From Pseudomonadota bacterium (lineage in GTDB: Bacteria > Pseudomonadota > Gammaproteobacteria > JAKAQQ01): a stretch of 44,612 bases of DNA. The notes under the pieces were generated by a model. That model was not told the origin of the DNA. It ran no database searches and saw only the letters and a list, made by a program, of their open reading frames with translations. The stretch is taken from the NCBI GenBank assembly GCA_021810635.1, contig JAJZIH010000003.1:120301-164912 (forward strand), given 5' to 3'. The translations under genes and the position numbers were made by a program. Below are positions 35,166-43,671 of the stretch, piece after piece; position 1 is the first letter of the stretch; the number at the start of each line of letters is the position of its first letter.

Positions 35166-38100
35166 TCACTGGGTCGAGAACACGGCAATGGACCGTGCAT
35201 GCCTCTTGCCGAAGCCGGTCAAGGCCAGGTAAATCACGGGCGTGGAGTAGAGCGTGAGCGCCTGGCTCACGATGAGGCCCCCGATCACCGCGATCCCGAG
35301 CGGACGCCGCATCTGGTAGCCGGTTCCGACCGAGAGGGCGAGCGGGAGCGCCCCCAGGATGGCCGCCAGCGTCGTCATCAGGATGGGGCGGAAACGGACC
35401 AGGCAGGCCTCGCGGATGGCCTCGAGCGGAGTCGCGCCCTTTGTCCGCTCGGCCTCGAGGGCGAAATCGACCAGCATGATGCCGTTCTTCTTGACGATCC
35501 CCATCAGGAGAAAAATTCCGATCACCCCGATCACCGACATCGGCGTGCCCGTGAGCTCATAGGCCAGAAGGGCCCCCACGCCGGCCGAGGGCAGGGTGGA
35601 GAGGATCGTGAGCGGCTGGGACAGGCTTTCGTAGAGCACGCCCAGAACGATGTAAATCCCGAGGAGTGCGGCCAGGATCAGGAGCGGTTCCTCCTCGAGC
35701 GAACGGAGAAAGTACTTGGCATTGCCCCCGAAGCGGATGTGCAGGCCGCCGGGCAGACGCATCTGCCCGATGTCCCGCTCCACGGCGGTGATCGCCGGAC
35801 CCAGCCCGACCCCGGGCTTGATGTTGAAACTGATGGTGTTTTCCGGAACCCCGTCGAAGTGGACCACCTGGAGGGGCGTCTTCGAGCGGGTGAGCTCCGC
35901 CACTTGAAGCAGGGGGACCGGCCCACTCGTTCCGGAGACGAAAATCCGCCCCAGGGCCAGAGGCGACCGGGCCCGCGCCGCCCCCACGGTCAGGATGACC
36001 TCATACTGGTTCTGGGCCCGGTAGATGCGCGAGATCGGCCGTTGGCCGAAGGCCTCGCCGAGCGCCGCGTCGATCGCCGCCACCGACACGCCCAGGCGGG
36101 CCGCCCGCGCGCGGTTGATCCGGACCAGGATCTCGGTCTGGGCCCGGTTCAGGCTCGAAGAGACCGTATTGATGATGGAAAGCTTCCGCAGGCGATGCTC
36201 GATCTGCTCCGTCGACCGGTTGAGCACGGTGAGCGATGGGTCCAGGACGGAAAAACTGTAGGATCCGCCCGTGTTCTGACCGCCGAAAAAGAAATCGCCG
36301 GCAATATGGAGGAAAACCCGGACGCCGGGGATCCGGGCCAGCTGGTGCTCGAGACCCAGGATGACCGCCTTCCCGGATTCGTGTCGTTCCGAATGCGGCT
36401 TGAGGCCGATGAATATCCTGCCCCGGTTGGCCGTCGAAAATCCGTTGGTGACTCCCACCGACGAGCTGATCGTGGCGATCGCGGGATCCTTTCGGATGAT
36501 CCGGACCACCTCGGTCTGGAGCTTCTTCATCCGCTGGAAGGAGACGTCCGGAGCGGCCAGCGTCTGCCCCAGCACAATCCCGGTATCCTCCTCCGGGAGA
36601 AAGGTCTTCGGAATGCGGATGTAAAGGAAGACCGTGAGCGCCACGGTGAGCCCGAAGAGGGCCAGCATCAGGCGGCGGTGGGCCAGCGCCCAGTCAAGAC
36701 TCCGGGCATAGGCTGCGAAAACCGACCGGGACAGGCGTTCCGCCCCCCCCTGCCAGCGGCCGGGGGGGAGACTCGGGGCCGGCCGGTCCTTCATGAGGTG
36801 CGCGCAGATCATGGGCGTCACCGTGAGAGAGGCCACTCCGGAAATGGCAATGGCCACGATCAGGGTCACGGAGAATTCATGGAACAAGCCGCCCACGATC
36901 CCGCCCAGAAGCGCCAGCGGGAGGAACACCACCATGAGCGATGCCGTGATCGACAGTACGGTAAAGCCGATTTGGCGTGCACCGCGCAGGCTGGCCTCGA
37001 GGACCGGCAGGCCCCGTTCGTGGTGGGCCACGATGTTCTCGATCATGACGATGGCATCGTCCACGACGAACGTGATCGCGATGGTGAGCGCCAACAGCGA
37101 AAAATTGTCGAGGGAAAAGCCGAGGGCCCACATGACCGCCAGGGTTCCGGCGATTGCGAGCGGAATGGTCACGCCGGCGGCGAGCGTCGCGGCCCCGTGC
37201 CGCATGAAGGCCGCCACCACCATCAGGACCAGGATCAGGGTGATCAGCAGGGTGATCTCGAGATCGTCGATGCCGGCGCGGATCACGGTCGTCCGGTTGG
37301 TCTGGATGGCGAGATGGATGCCCGATGGCATGAGCCGGCGGATTTCCGGGAGCTGCAACTTCACTCCGTGAACGGTCTTGATGATGTTGGCCGTGGGCGT
37401 CTTGGTGACCGCCACCACGATGCCGGGTTCCCGGCCGTTGGTCGCCGCCATGTCGGTATTGGAAACGCTGTTCACGACCGAGGCCACGTCCCCCAGTTCG
37501 AGGAGGCTGCCGTTGGCCGCCCGGAGAACGATCCGGCGGTACTGGGCCGCCGTCCGGAGCTGGCCGTTGATGGCGAGAATGTATCCATGGTGGCGGCCCT
37601 GGAGCATCCCGAGCGGGGCCAGCACGTTGGCCGAACGCACCGCGTTGTAGATGTCGTTGGGCGCGAGGCCGGCGGCGGCCAGGGCCGAAGGCTGGAACCG
37701 GATGCGGACGGCCGGGGATTGTCCCCCGTAGAGCGTGACCTGGGCCACGCCCTTGACCTGGGACAGCTTCTGCAACAGGACGGTGTCGCCGAAATCATAG
37801 ACGCTACGCAGGGAGCGCGTCCGCGAGGACAGGAACATCGTGAGGATCGGCCGGGAGGCGGGATTGAACTCGCGGTAGTAGGGCAGGGCCGGCATGCCCG
37901 AGGGAAGATTGGGCAGGGCCGCATCGATCGCGGCCTGGACCGCATGGGCATCCGAGTTGATGTCACTGTCCGTGCTGAAAAGCAGGATGATGGAAACCGC
38001 CCCGGTCGAACTGATCGACCGGACCTCCTCAAGACCGGGAATGAGTCCGAGATCGTGCTCGAGCGGCGCGGCCACGGTATTGGCCATGGTGACGGGGGTA

Positions 38101-38261
38101 GCGCCCGGGTCCGAGGCGAAGACCACGATCCCGGGGATGGGAATGCTGGGGACGGGGGCGACCGGCAGCAGGCGGTAGGCGAGCACGCCGGCCGCGAGGA
38201 CGCCCAGCGCCAGCAGCGTCGTGCCGACGGGACGGCGGATGAACGGGTCAGAGAAACCCAT
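35166..38261 (-). CDS. mdtC: RND efflux permease, MdtC-like
   Basis: 1031 residues, six bases after mdtB. Standard 12-helix HAE1 pump: N-terminal FIRRPVGTTLLALGVL, two large periplasmic loops, proton-relay Asp pair in TFVVDDAIVMIENIVAHH, and the relay Lys in FLLMGIVKKNGIMLVDFALE. The N-terminal 'PVAPVPSIPIPGIVV' wording is that of the MdtC half of heteromeric MdtBC pumps. In the family, MdtB and MdtC form a mixed trimer with the MdtA adaptor and TolC to expel bile salts, novobiocin and similar compounds. The gene converges with cfa; the 30-base gap is GC-rich and can fold (CCCGC/GCGGG) but has no T-run. Confidence 0.92.
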   Translation of the reverse strand: MGFSDPFIRRPVGTTLLALGVLAAGVLAYRLLPVAPVPSIPIPGIVVFASDPGATPVTMANTVAAPLEHDLGLIPGLEEVRSISSTGAVSIILLFSTDSDINSDAHAVQAAIDAALPNLPSGMPALPYYREFNPASRPILTMFLSSRTRSLRSVYDFGDTVLLQKLSQVKGVAQVTLYGGQSPAVRIRFQPSALAAAGLAPNDIYNAVRSANVLAPLGMLQGRHHGYILAINGQLRTAAQYRRIVLRAANGSLLELGDVASVVNSVSNTDMAATNGREPGIVVAVTKTPTANIIKTVHGVKLQLPEIRRLMPSGIHLAIQTNRTTVIRAGIDDLEITLLITLILVLMVVAAFMRHGAATLAAGVTIPLAIAGTLAVMWALGFSLDNFSLLALTIAITFVVDDAIVMIENIVAHHERGLPVLEASLRGARQIGFTVLSITASLMVVFLPLALLGGIVGGLFHEFSVTLIVAIAISGVASLTVTPMICAHLMKDRPAPSLPPGRWQGGAERLSRSVFAAYARSLDWALAHRRLMLALFGLTVALTVFLYIRIPKTFLPEEDTGIVLGQTLAAPDVSFQRMKKLQTEVVRIIRKDPAIATISSSVGVTNGFSTANRGRIFIGLKPHSERHESGKAVILGLEHQLARIPGVRVFLHIAGDFFFGGQNTGGSYSFSVLDPSLTVLNRSTEQIEHRLRKLSIINTVSSSLNRAQTEILVRINRARAARLGVSVAAIDAALGEAFGQRPISRIYRAQNQYEVILTVGAARARSPLALGRIFVSGTSGPVPLLQVAELTRSKTPLQVVHFDGVPENTISFNIKPGVGLGPAITAVERDIGQMRLPGGLHIRFGGNAKYFLRSLEEEPLLILAALLGIYIVLGVLYESLSQPLTILSTLPSAGVGALLAYELTGTPMSVIGVIGIFLLMGIVKKNGIMLVDFALEAERTKGATPLEAIREACLVRFRPILMTTLAAILGALPLALSVGTGYQMRRPLGIAVIGGLIVSQALTLYSTPVIYLALTGFGKRHARSIAVFSTQ

Positions 38262-38267
38262 GCGCGC

Positions 38268-41200
38268 TCAGGACGGACTCGGTGCCGCGATGGCCAGGTG
38301 GGTCCGGTGATGGTGCAACCGGTCCATGGCCAGATAGATGACCGGGGTGGTAAACAGGGTGAGGACCTGGCTCAAAAGGAGCCCGCCGATGATCGTCATC
38401 CCGAGCGGAACGCGGAGTTCGGAGCCGGCCCCCCCCTCGAAAACCAGGGGAACCGCCCCGAACAGGGCGGCCATGGTGGTCATCATGATCGGCCGGAAGC
38501 GGAGCAGTGCCGCCTCCGTGATCGCCTCGGCCGGCGCCAGTCCGCGGGTGCGCTCCGCCTCAATCGCAAAATCAACCATGATGATGCCGTTCTTCTTCAC
38601 GATGCCCATGAGCAGGACCACGCCGACCAGGGCCACGATCGTGAACGGCGTCCCCGTAAGGAGCAGGGCCAGCAGGGCGCCGATACCGGCGGAGGGCAAA
38701 GTCGAAAGGATGGTGACCGGATGGATGGGGCTCTCGTAGAGCACCCCGAGCACGATGTAGATCACGATGATGGCGGCGAGGATCAGCCACGGTTCCTCGG
38801 CCAGCGAGGTCTGGAACTGGGCGGCGGCGCCGGAGAACGTTCCGTCCACGGAAGGGGGAACCGCGAGGCGGGCTTCGGCCCGGACGATGGCCGTCTCGGC
38901 GCTGCCCAGGCTCACGCCCGACGCGAGGTTGAAACTCAGGGTCACCGAGGGGAACTGGTTCTCGCGGGTGACGAGGAGCGGTCCCTGGCGGATCGTCACG
39001 TTCGCGACGTCCGTGAGCGGGACCTCCGCGGTCGCTCCGGTCGACGCCGTGGGCGTGAGCGTCGAAGTGCCGCTCACCCCGGAGGCCGGCCCCAGGCGGG
39101 CCGTACTGATCTGGGCACCGGCCGGGACATAGATGGAGGCCAGTGCCCGGGGCGACCGGGCAAAGGCCGGATCCACCCCGAGAACCACCCGGTACTGGGC
39201 GTTCTGCGTGTAGATCGTCGAGATCTGGCGCTGGCCGAATGCATCGTAGAGGACGTTCTCGATCGCGACCATGCTCACTCCGAGACGGGCGGCGGCATCG
39301 CGCCGGACTCGCACATCAACCTCGAGCCCGCGATCCTCGAGGTTGCTCGACACGTCCCGCAGCTGGGGCAGGCGCGCCATGGCCGCGGCGATCTTCGGCG
39401 ACCAGCGGTTCAGCTGCGCCTGATCGGTGTCGATCAGCGTGTACTGGTATTCGGCGGGAGAAAGACGGGACGACAGCGTGATGTCCTGGACCGGCTGCAT
39501 GTAGAAATGCAGGCCGGGGATCTTCATGAGCGACCGGCTGAGCTCGGCCTCGACCGTGTCCATGGCGGGACGGGATCCGATCGGCTTGAGCACGATCGTG
39601 AGGCGACCGGTGTTGGGGGTCGGGTTGGTCACACCGGTGCCGATCAGCGAGATCACCTGGGAGACCCCCGGGTTGCGGAGAACCGCCCGGATCGCCCGAT
39701 CCTGGAGGCGCTGCATGGCCGGGAGCGAAATGCTCTGCCGCCCTTCGGTGACGGCAACGAGTTCACCGGTATCCACGGTCGGCAGGAGCGCCTTCGGGAT
39801 GATCAGGAAGAGATAGATGGTGATCGCCACCGTCGCTCCGAACACCAGGAGCATGAAACGCGAGTGCTCGAGGCACCAGCCCAAGCCCACCCGGTAGACC
39901 TCCCGCGTGCGCGCCAGGAGGGACTCGGCGGCATGGGCCAGCCGGCCGGGATGCCTCTCGGACGAGGGTTTGAGCAGGCGGGCCCCCATCATGGGCGTGA
40001 GCGTCAGCGAGACGACGGCCGAAATGATGACCGCCACCGAAAGCGTAACGGCAAACTCGGAAAAGAGCCGCCCGATCACGCCGGACATGAAGAGAAGTGG
40101 GATGAAGACCGCGACCAGCGACACCGTGAGGGAGACGATCGTAAAGCCGATCTGCCGGGCCCCCAGGTAGGCGGCCCGCAGGGGAGGTTCCCCCCCTTCG
40201 ATGAAGCGGACGATGTTTTCGATCATGACGATGGCATCATCGATCACGAATCCGGTCGCCACCGTGAGCGCCATCAGCGACAGCGTGTCGAGATGGTAAC
40301 CGAGCGCGTCCATGACCGCAAAGGTCCCCACGATCGAGAGCGGCAGGGCGGTCGCCGGGATGAGCATGGCCCGTGGGTCCGGCAGAAAGAGATAAATCAC
40401 GAGGATGACCAGCAGCATGGCCAGAAGGAGCGTGATCTCGACATCTTCGACGGAGGCCTGGATCGGTCCGGTGCGGTTGGCCACGATCCGGAGGTTGATG
40501 CCCGCCGGCAGGTTCTTGCGGAGCCGGGTGAGCGCCTGCTCGATGCGGGACACCGTGCTCACGATGTTGGAACCGGGGCGGCGGTGAATGTTCATCACCA
40601 CAGCCGGCCGGCCGTTGACGCTGGCCAGTTCCTGCTGGTTCTCGAGCCCGGCCTTCACGGTGCCGACCGAAGAGAGCAGAACCGGCGCATTGTTCCGGTA
40701 CGACACAACCAAGTGACGGTACTGGCGGAGAAGGACCAGTTGGTCGTTGGTCGCAATCGCGTAGGCCTGGTGCTCGCCCTGAAGCCCGCCGGTGGCCCCT
40801 GCCTGGTTCGCGTTCGTCACAGCGTTGCGAACGTCCTCGAGTGAGAGCCCGTAGGCGGCCAGCTCGAGCGGGTTGACATCGAGGCGGATGGCCTTGCGCA
40901 GGCCGCCGGCAATGGTCACCTGGCCCACCCCCCGGATCTCCGACAGTTTTTGCAGGAACAGGGTCGCCGCGTCGTTGGCCACCGCCTCGAGCGGAACCGT
41001 CTTCGAAGTCATGGCCAGGGTCATGATCGGCGCATCGGCCGGATTGATCTCCCGGTACACCGGGGGGTACTGGAGATTGGGGGGTAGTTCTCCGGATGCG
41101 GCGTTGATCGCCGCCTGGACGTCCTGGGCCGCCGTGGAAAGAGAGAGACTCAGGTCAAAGCGCAGCGTGATGGCGCTCGTGCCCTCACTCGAGACCGAAC

Positions 41201-41441
41201 TCATGGCCGCGAGACCGGCAATCTCTCCGAACTGGCGCTCGAGGGGGGCCGTGATCAGTTTGGAGACGGTGTTGGGGGATGCGCCGGGGAGCTTCGTCAC
41301 CACCTGGATCGTGGGAAAGGCGACTTCCGGCAGCGATGAGACGGGCAGCGCCGAATAGCCCAGAAGACCGATCAAAAAGAGGGCGATCGCGAGGAGCGAG
41401 GTGGCGACCGGGCGGGCGATAAAGGGCCCCGAGATGTTCAT
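38268..41441 (-). CDS. mdtB: RND efflux permease, MdtB-like
   Basis: 1057 residues; the start overlaps the mdtA stop (ATGA). N-terminal GPFIARPVATSLLAIALFLIG and LPVSSLPEVAFPTIQV are characteristic of MdtB. Relay Asp pair in TGFVIDDAIVMIENIVRF, relay Lys in LMGIVKKNGIIMVDFAIEAE. One periplasmic loop carries a Thr/Ser/Ala-rich insertion of about 25 residues (SGVSGTSTLTPTASTGATAE) near the docking region, absent from the mdtC neighbour and not something I recall from E. coli MdtB. Probably works with mdtC as a heteromeric pump. Confidence 0.92.
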   Translation of the reverse strand: MNISGPFIARPVATSLLAIALFLIGLLGYSALPVSSLPEVAFPTIQVVTKLPGASPNTVSKLITAPLERQFGEIAGLAAMSSVSSEGTSAITLRFDLSLSLSTAAQDVQAAINAASGELPPNLQYPPVYREINPADAPIMTLAMTSKTVPLEAVANDAATLFLQKLSEIRGVGQVTIAGGLRKAIRLDVNPLELAAYGLSLEDVRNAVTNANQAGATGGLQGEHQAYAIATNDQLVLLRQYRHLVVSYRNNAPVLLSSVGTVKAGLENQQELASVNGRPAVVMNIHRRPGSNIVSTVSRIEQALTRLRKNLPAGINLRIVANRTGPIQASVEDVEITLLLAMLLVILVIYLFLPDPRAMLIPATALPLSIVGTFAVMDALGYHLDTLSLMALTVATGFVIDDAIVMIENIVRFIEGGEPPLRAAYLGARQIGFTIVSLTVSLVAVFIPLLFMSGVIGRLFSEFAVTLSVAVIISAVVSLTLTPMMGARLLKPSSERHPGRLAHAAESLLARTREVYRVGLGWCLEHSRFMLLVFGATVAITIYLFLIIPKALLPTVDTGELVAVTEGRQSISLPAMQRLQDRAIRAVLRNPGVSQVISLIGTGVTNPTPNTGRLTIVLKPIGSRPAMDTVEAELSRSLMKIPGLHFYMQPVQDITLSSRLSPAEYQYTLIDTDQAQLNRWSPKIAAAMARLPQLRDVSSNLEDRGLEVDVRVRRDAAARLGVSMVAIENVLYDAFGQRQISTIYTQNAQYRVVLGVDPAFARSPRALASIYVPAGAQISTARLGPASGVSGTSTLTPTASTGATAEVPLTDVANVTIRQGPLLVTRENQFPSVTLSFNLASGVSLGSAETAIVRAEARLAVPPSVDGTFSGAAAQFQTSLAEEPWLILAAIIVIYIVLGVLYESPIHPVTILSTLPSAGIGALLALLLTGTPFTIVALVGVVLLMGIVKKNGIIMVDFAIEAERTRGLAPAEAITEAALLRFRPIMMTTMAALFGAVPLVFEGGAGSELRVPLGMTIIGGLLLSQVLTLFTTPVIYLAMDRLHHHRTHLAIAAPSPS

Positions 41442-42601
41442 TTTCCGGGTTTCATGCGGGCGGCGATCCGGATGGCCGTACCGGACTTGAGCCGGGAGGT
41501 CCCCTCCGTCACCACCTCTTCCCCCACGCGGAGCCCACTGCCGATCACGGCCAGAGTGCCGTTCTCATAATCCACCGTGACCGGCCGGATCCGCACCGAC
41601 GCGAGCTTCTGCCCGGTTTTCTCCTGTTTCACCTGATAGACGAAGTCACCCGCCGGCCCCTTCTGGACCGCCACCGTCGGGACGGTCACCGCCCGCGGCA
41701 GGACCCGGACCTCGACATCCACATCGACATAGGAGCCCGGCCAGAGATTCAGACGTGGATTGGGAAAGCGGGCCCTCAGGGTGAGGGTGCCCGTGCTGGT
41801 GTTGATCTGGTTGTCCAGGACCGTCACCACGCCGGCATCAGGGGCATCGACCCGCCCGCCGCTCCGGGACGCAATCGTGGCCAGCACTGGCAGGGGCCCA
41901 CGGCTGAGTGCCTGGTTGATCTCCGGCAAATCCTGCTGGGGCAGGCTGAACTGCACATAGATCGGCTGGAGCCGGTTGATGGTGACGATCCCGTTGGCCA
42001 GGCCCGGGCTCACGAGATTGCCCGGATCCACCTGGAGGATGCCTGTGCGCCCCGAGATCGGTGCCCGGATATTCGTGTAGTCCAGATTGATGCGGCTGGT
42101 CAGGATATTCGCCCGGTCCTGTTTGACCAGCGCCTTGGCCGCGAGATAGGTCGTCCAGGCGGAGATCCATTGCTGCTTGGAGACGAACCCTTTCTTCACG
42201 AGCGCGGCATTCTGCTGGGCCTGCAGATGGTCGCTGGTCCGCGTGGCCCGGTCCTGGGCCAGTTTGGCCATGGCCTGGGCCAGTGCGGCCTCGTAGGGCT
42301 GCGGGTCGATCTGGGCGATGAGTTGTCCTTTGCGGACATATTGCCCTTCATGGAAGTTGACCCGTTCCAGGGGACCTGTGACCATCGGCTCGACCGTGAC
42401 CGTCCGATAGGCCGTAACCGTCCCCAGCGCGTGGATGTAGACCGGGACGGTGGCGAGACGGGACGCTGCCACTTCAACCGGAACCGGCAGCTGGGTCTTG
42501 CCGAACGGTGCCGTCCGGGAGCTTCCGAAGCCAAGAAAGATCCCCACGGCGAGCAGAGCCACCACTCCGAAAACCACCAGCCACTTGAATCGTCTCGTCA
42601 A
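41438..42601 (-). CDS. mdtA: RND pump periplasmic adaptor, MdtA-like
   Basis: 387 residues from a TTG at 42601, chosen because GAGGAG lies nine bases upstream and the membrane anchor (RRFKWLVVFGVVALLAVGIFL) then falls right at the N-terminus. Readings to an ATG at 42787 add 62 residues with no adaptor features. Lipoyl halves FHEGQYVRKGQLIAQID and DYTNIRAPISGRTGILQVD flank a short helical hairpin (AALAQAMAKLAQDRATRTSD); then a beta-barrel with IYVQFSLPQQDLPEI and membrane-proximal DFVYQVKQEKTGQK. First gene of mdtABC; no channel gene is in this operon. Confidence 0.92.
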   Translation of the reverse strand: MTRRFKWLVVFGVVALLAVGIFLGFGSSRTAPFGKTQLPVPVEVAASRLATVPVYIHALGTVTAYRTVTVEPMVTGPLERVNFHEGQYVRKGQLIAQIDPQPYEAALAQAMAKLAQDRATRTSDHLQAQQNAALVKKGFVSKQQWISAWTTYLAAKALVKQDRANILTSRINLDYTNIRAPISGRTGILQVDPGNLVSPGLANGIVTINRLQPIYVQFSLPQQDLPEINQALSRGPLPVLATIASRSGGRVDAPDAGVVTVLDNQINTSTGTLTLRARFPNPRLNLWPGSYVDVDVEVRVLPRAVTVPTVAVQKGPAGDFVYQVKQEKTGQKLASVRIRPVTVDYENGTLAVIGSGLRVGEEVVTEGTSRLKSGTAIRIAARMKPGK

Positions 42602-42614
42602 AGGGTCAGGCTCC

Positions 42615-42842
42615 TCAAGGTTTGGGGCAAAAGAACCCCGCCATGATCGGGCCAGGGCGCCAGCACTCCTGGGGGGGCAGACAACCGCCGAGATCCTCCC
42701 GACGGGCTGGCATAATTTCAAGTCTCCCCGGTTGACCTGCTCCGCGGCCGGTCTTCCCCCGGCCATCTCTCGGCGAGAGCCGATCACCCGGGAGACGGGC
42801 TCGCATTCTCTGAAAAAGCTGGAACTGCTTCAAGGTCTCCAT
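42615..42842 (-). CDS. Possible small leader frame before mdtA
   Basis: A 75-codon frame from an ATG at 42842 (GGAG six bases upstream) to a TGA at 42615, ending just 13 bases before the mdtA start; its stop codon lies within the TTGAGGAG that serves as the mdtA ribosome site. It begins METLKQFQLFQRMRARLPGD and then becomes Arg/Gly/Pro-rich with no recognisable domain. It could be a translationally coupled leader peptide, or a chance frame in GC-rich leader DNA. I favour chance slightly. Confidence 0.22.
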   Translation of the reverse strand: METLKQFQLFQRMRARLPGDRLSPRDGRGKTGRGAGQPGRLEIMPARREDLGGCLPPQECWRPGPIMAGFFCPKP

Positions 42843-42885
42843 GAAGAACTCCGGATTTCCCGGTTTCTCGCTCCACGGGGTTGCT

Positions 42886-42924
42886 GTTATATCTAAGTAT
42901 AACTCTCCTGGTTCAAAAAGTAAA
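42886..42924 (-). promoter_or_regulatory. mdtABC promoter with overlapping operator-like inverted repeat
   Basis: Minus strand: TTTACT (42924-42919), 17-base spacer, TATACT (42901-42896), start near 42889. The 18-base imperfect palindrome GTTATATCTAAGTATAAC (42886-42903; six-base perfect outer arms GTTATA/TATAAC) covers the -10 box, as expected for a repressor. The predicted leader to mdtA is about 290 bases, unusually long. The local DNA is AT-rich against a GC-rich background. Confidence 0.5.
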
Positions 42925-43200
42925 AACTTAAGGTCGCCCCGTTCGTCGTTTTCACACAGGCCCGGGACGAGTGGGGCAGCCTCCCCGCGCACCTTCCCCA
43001 AGCGCATACGGACCGGGTCGAGGTTTGTTGACAATCGAGACCCCGGAAATACGACCGGATGGGAGGAAGCTCCGATACTCGCGTTTGACTGGAATCCGGG
43101 TTGAAAGTTCAGTCTGTTCCTATAAACCTGTACACACCGGTACAGAAGATGCGGGGGAAGATCGGGGAGTGAAAGGCGGAGGCGGCTCAGGCCTCGGTTG
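42925..43200. other. Intergenic stretch without a recognisable gene
   Basis: No frame here resembles a known protein and no ribosome site decides a start. The only structures seen are a small inverted repeat CTGTAC (43128-43133) / GTACAG (43140-43145) and, at 43031, a TTGACA with no matching -10 box. Confidence 0.5.
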
Positions 43201-43239
43201 GTTTCGCCGAGGCGCAAGAAGCGCGCCTCTCGGCGAAAC
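43201..43239. repeat. Long hairpin-forming inverted repeat
   Basis: GTTTCGCCGAGGCGC (43201-43215) pairs with GCGCCTCTCGGCGAAAC (43223-43239): eleven pairs, a two-base bulge, then four more, with a seven-base loop. It lies just upstream of the recombinase remnant. It has no T-run. Possible recombination-site remnant or transcription stop; not resolved. Confidence 0.5.
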
Positions 43240-43378
43240 GGAAATCACTGGCTCGAACCGCTCGAAACCTTCATCAATGCGGCTCACCAAGCCGAGATCG
43301 TGGCCTCCGGCCACGATCTCGAATCGCTCAAGGATTTCCCTGAAACGGATCGGCTCGAACCTCAGGCTTTCGGGCCGC
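43237..43378 (+). pseudogene. Frameshifted C-terminal remnant of a serine recombinase
   Basis: One frame reads NGNHWLEPLETFINAAHQAE then IVASGHDLESLKDF (to 43338); shifting by one base the next frame reads LKRIGSNLRLSGR (43340-43378). Joined, 'WLEP..FI..AHQA..IA...L..KKDFLK.IGSNL.L' is the C-terminal tail I recognise from resolvase/invertase-type large recombinases on prophage-like elements. The break is at the run TTTCCC (43335-43340), consistent with one inserted base. The catalytic and DNA-binding parts are absent upstream. A perfect 13-base palindrome (43293-43305 / 43309-43321) lies inside and is part of this coding sequence. It ends 38 bases from the tRNA gene. Confidence 0.55.
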
Positions 43379-43391
43379 GCCGCGCGCGGCC
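43373..43391 (-). terminator. GC hairpin downstream of tRNA-Lys
   Basis: GGCCGCGC-CGC-GCGCGGCC, a perfect eight-base-pair stem, 25 bases after the tRNA 3' end on the minus strand. The T-rich stretch (TTTTTCGTTTTC) lies between tRNA and hairpin rather than after it, so this is not a standard intrinsic terminator. Confidence 0.3.
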
Positions 43392-43415
43392 GAAACCGGC
43401 GAAAACGAAAAATGA

Positions 43416-43488
43416 TGGGCCGTGCAGGAGTCGAACCTGCGACCAATGGATTAAAAGTCCAGTGCTCTACCAGCTGAGCTAACGGCCC
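43416..43488 (-). tRNA. tRNA-Lys (anticodon UUU)
   Basis: 73 bases folding as a full cloverleaf: acceptor GGGCCGT/ACGGCCC, D arm GCTC...GAGC, anticodon loop CTTTTAA with TTT at 43455-43453, T arm GCAGG-TTCGACT-CCTGC, discriminator A at 43416. Sequence is close to the proteobacterial tRNA-Lys pattern. The 3' CCA is not encoded (TCA follows). The outermost anticodon-stem pair is a C-U mismatch. Its 3' side faces the recombinase remnant, the typical setting for element integration. Confidence 0.95.
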
Positions 43489-43535
43489 AAACCTTCTTCC
43501 TCCCAAATCAAAAGCACCAGCCCGGGCGTGTCGCA

Positions 43536-43582
43536 TTGATGCAGGAATTGACCCGGTTCATTCTACCCGAACCGTTCATCAA
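43536..43582. repeat. Nested inverted repeat downstream of the TnpB-like gene
   Basis: Outer arms TTGATG (43536-43541) / CATCAA (43577-43582) enclose inner arms CGGTTC (43554-43559) / GAACCG (43569-43574). It lies 90-135 bases beyond the TnpB-like stop, where the right end of an IS200/IS605-type element or its guide RNA would be expected, and 48 bases upstream of the tRNA. A role as element end is inferred only from position. Confidence 0.35.
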
Positions 43583-43671
43583 ACCATAGGAATCGATTCC
43601 CATGACGTCGCCCGAACGATGAGGGCGGCGATTCGCGTGCCGGAATCCCACCGGCAAGCGCATAGAGCAGC

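Noticed and set aside
35199..40844. An 1881-codon open frame on the plus strand across the mdtB and mdtC genes
   Set aside because: It is antisense to two clear RND pumps, is rich in Asp/Arg/Gly/His as expected of GC-rich shadow frames, and shows no domain.
43293..43321. Perfect 13-base inverted repeat considered as a terminator
   Set aside because: It lies within the coding sequence of the recombinase remnant (AEIVASGHDL) and has no T-run.
43120..43536. Frames crossing the tRNA with endings such as VAGSTPARP and GRAGVEPATNGLK
   Set aside because: These are familiar false translations of tRNA genes, not proteins. The recombinase remnant is judged from the part outside the tRNA.
43577..43582. 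TTGAT on the minus strand considered as the target motif of the TnpB-like element
   Set aside because: In this orientation the target-adjacent left end should lie upstream of the gene, outside the window; a 5-base match is expected by chance.
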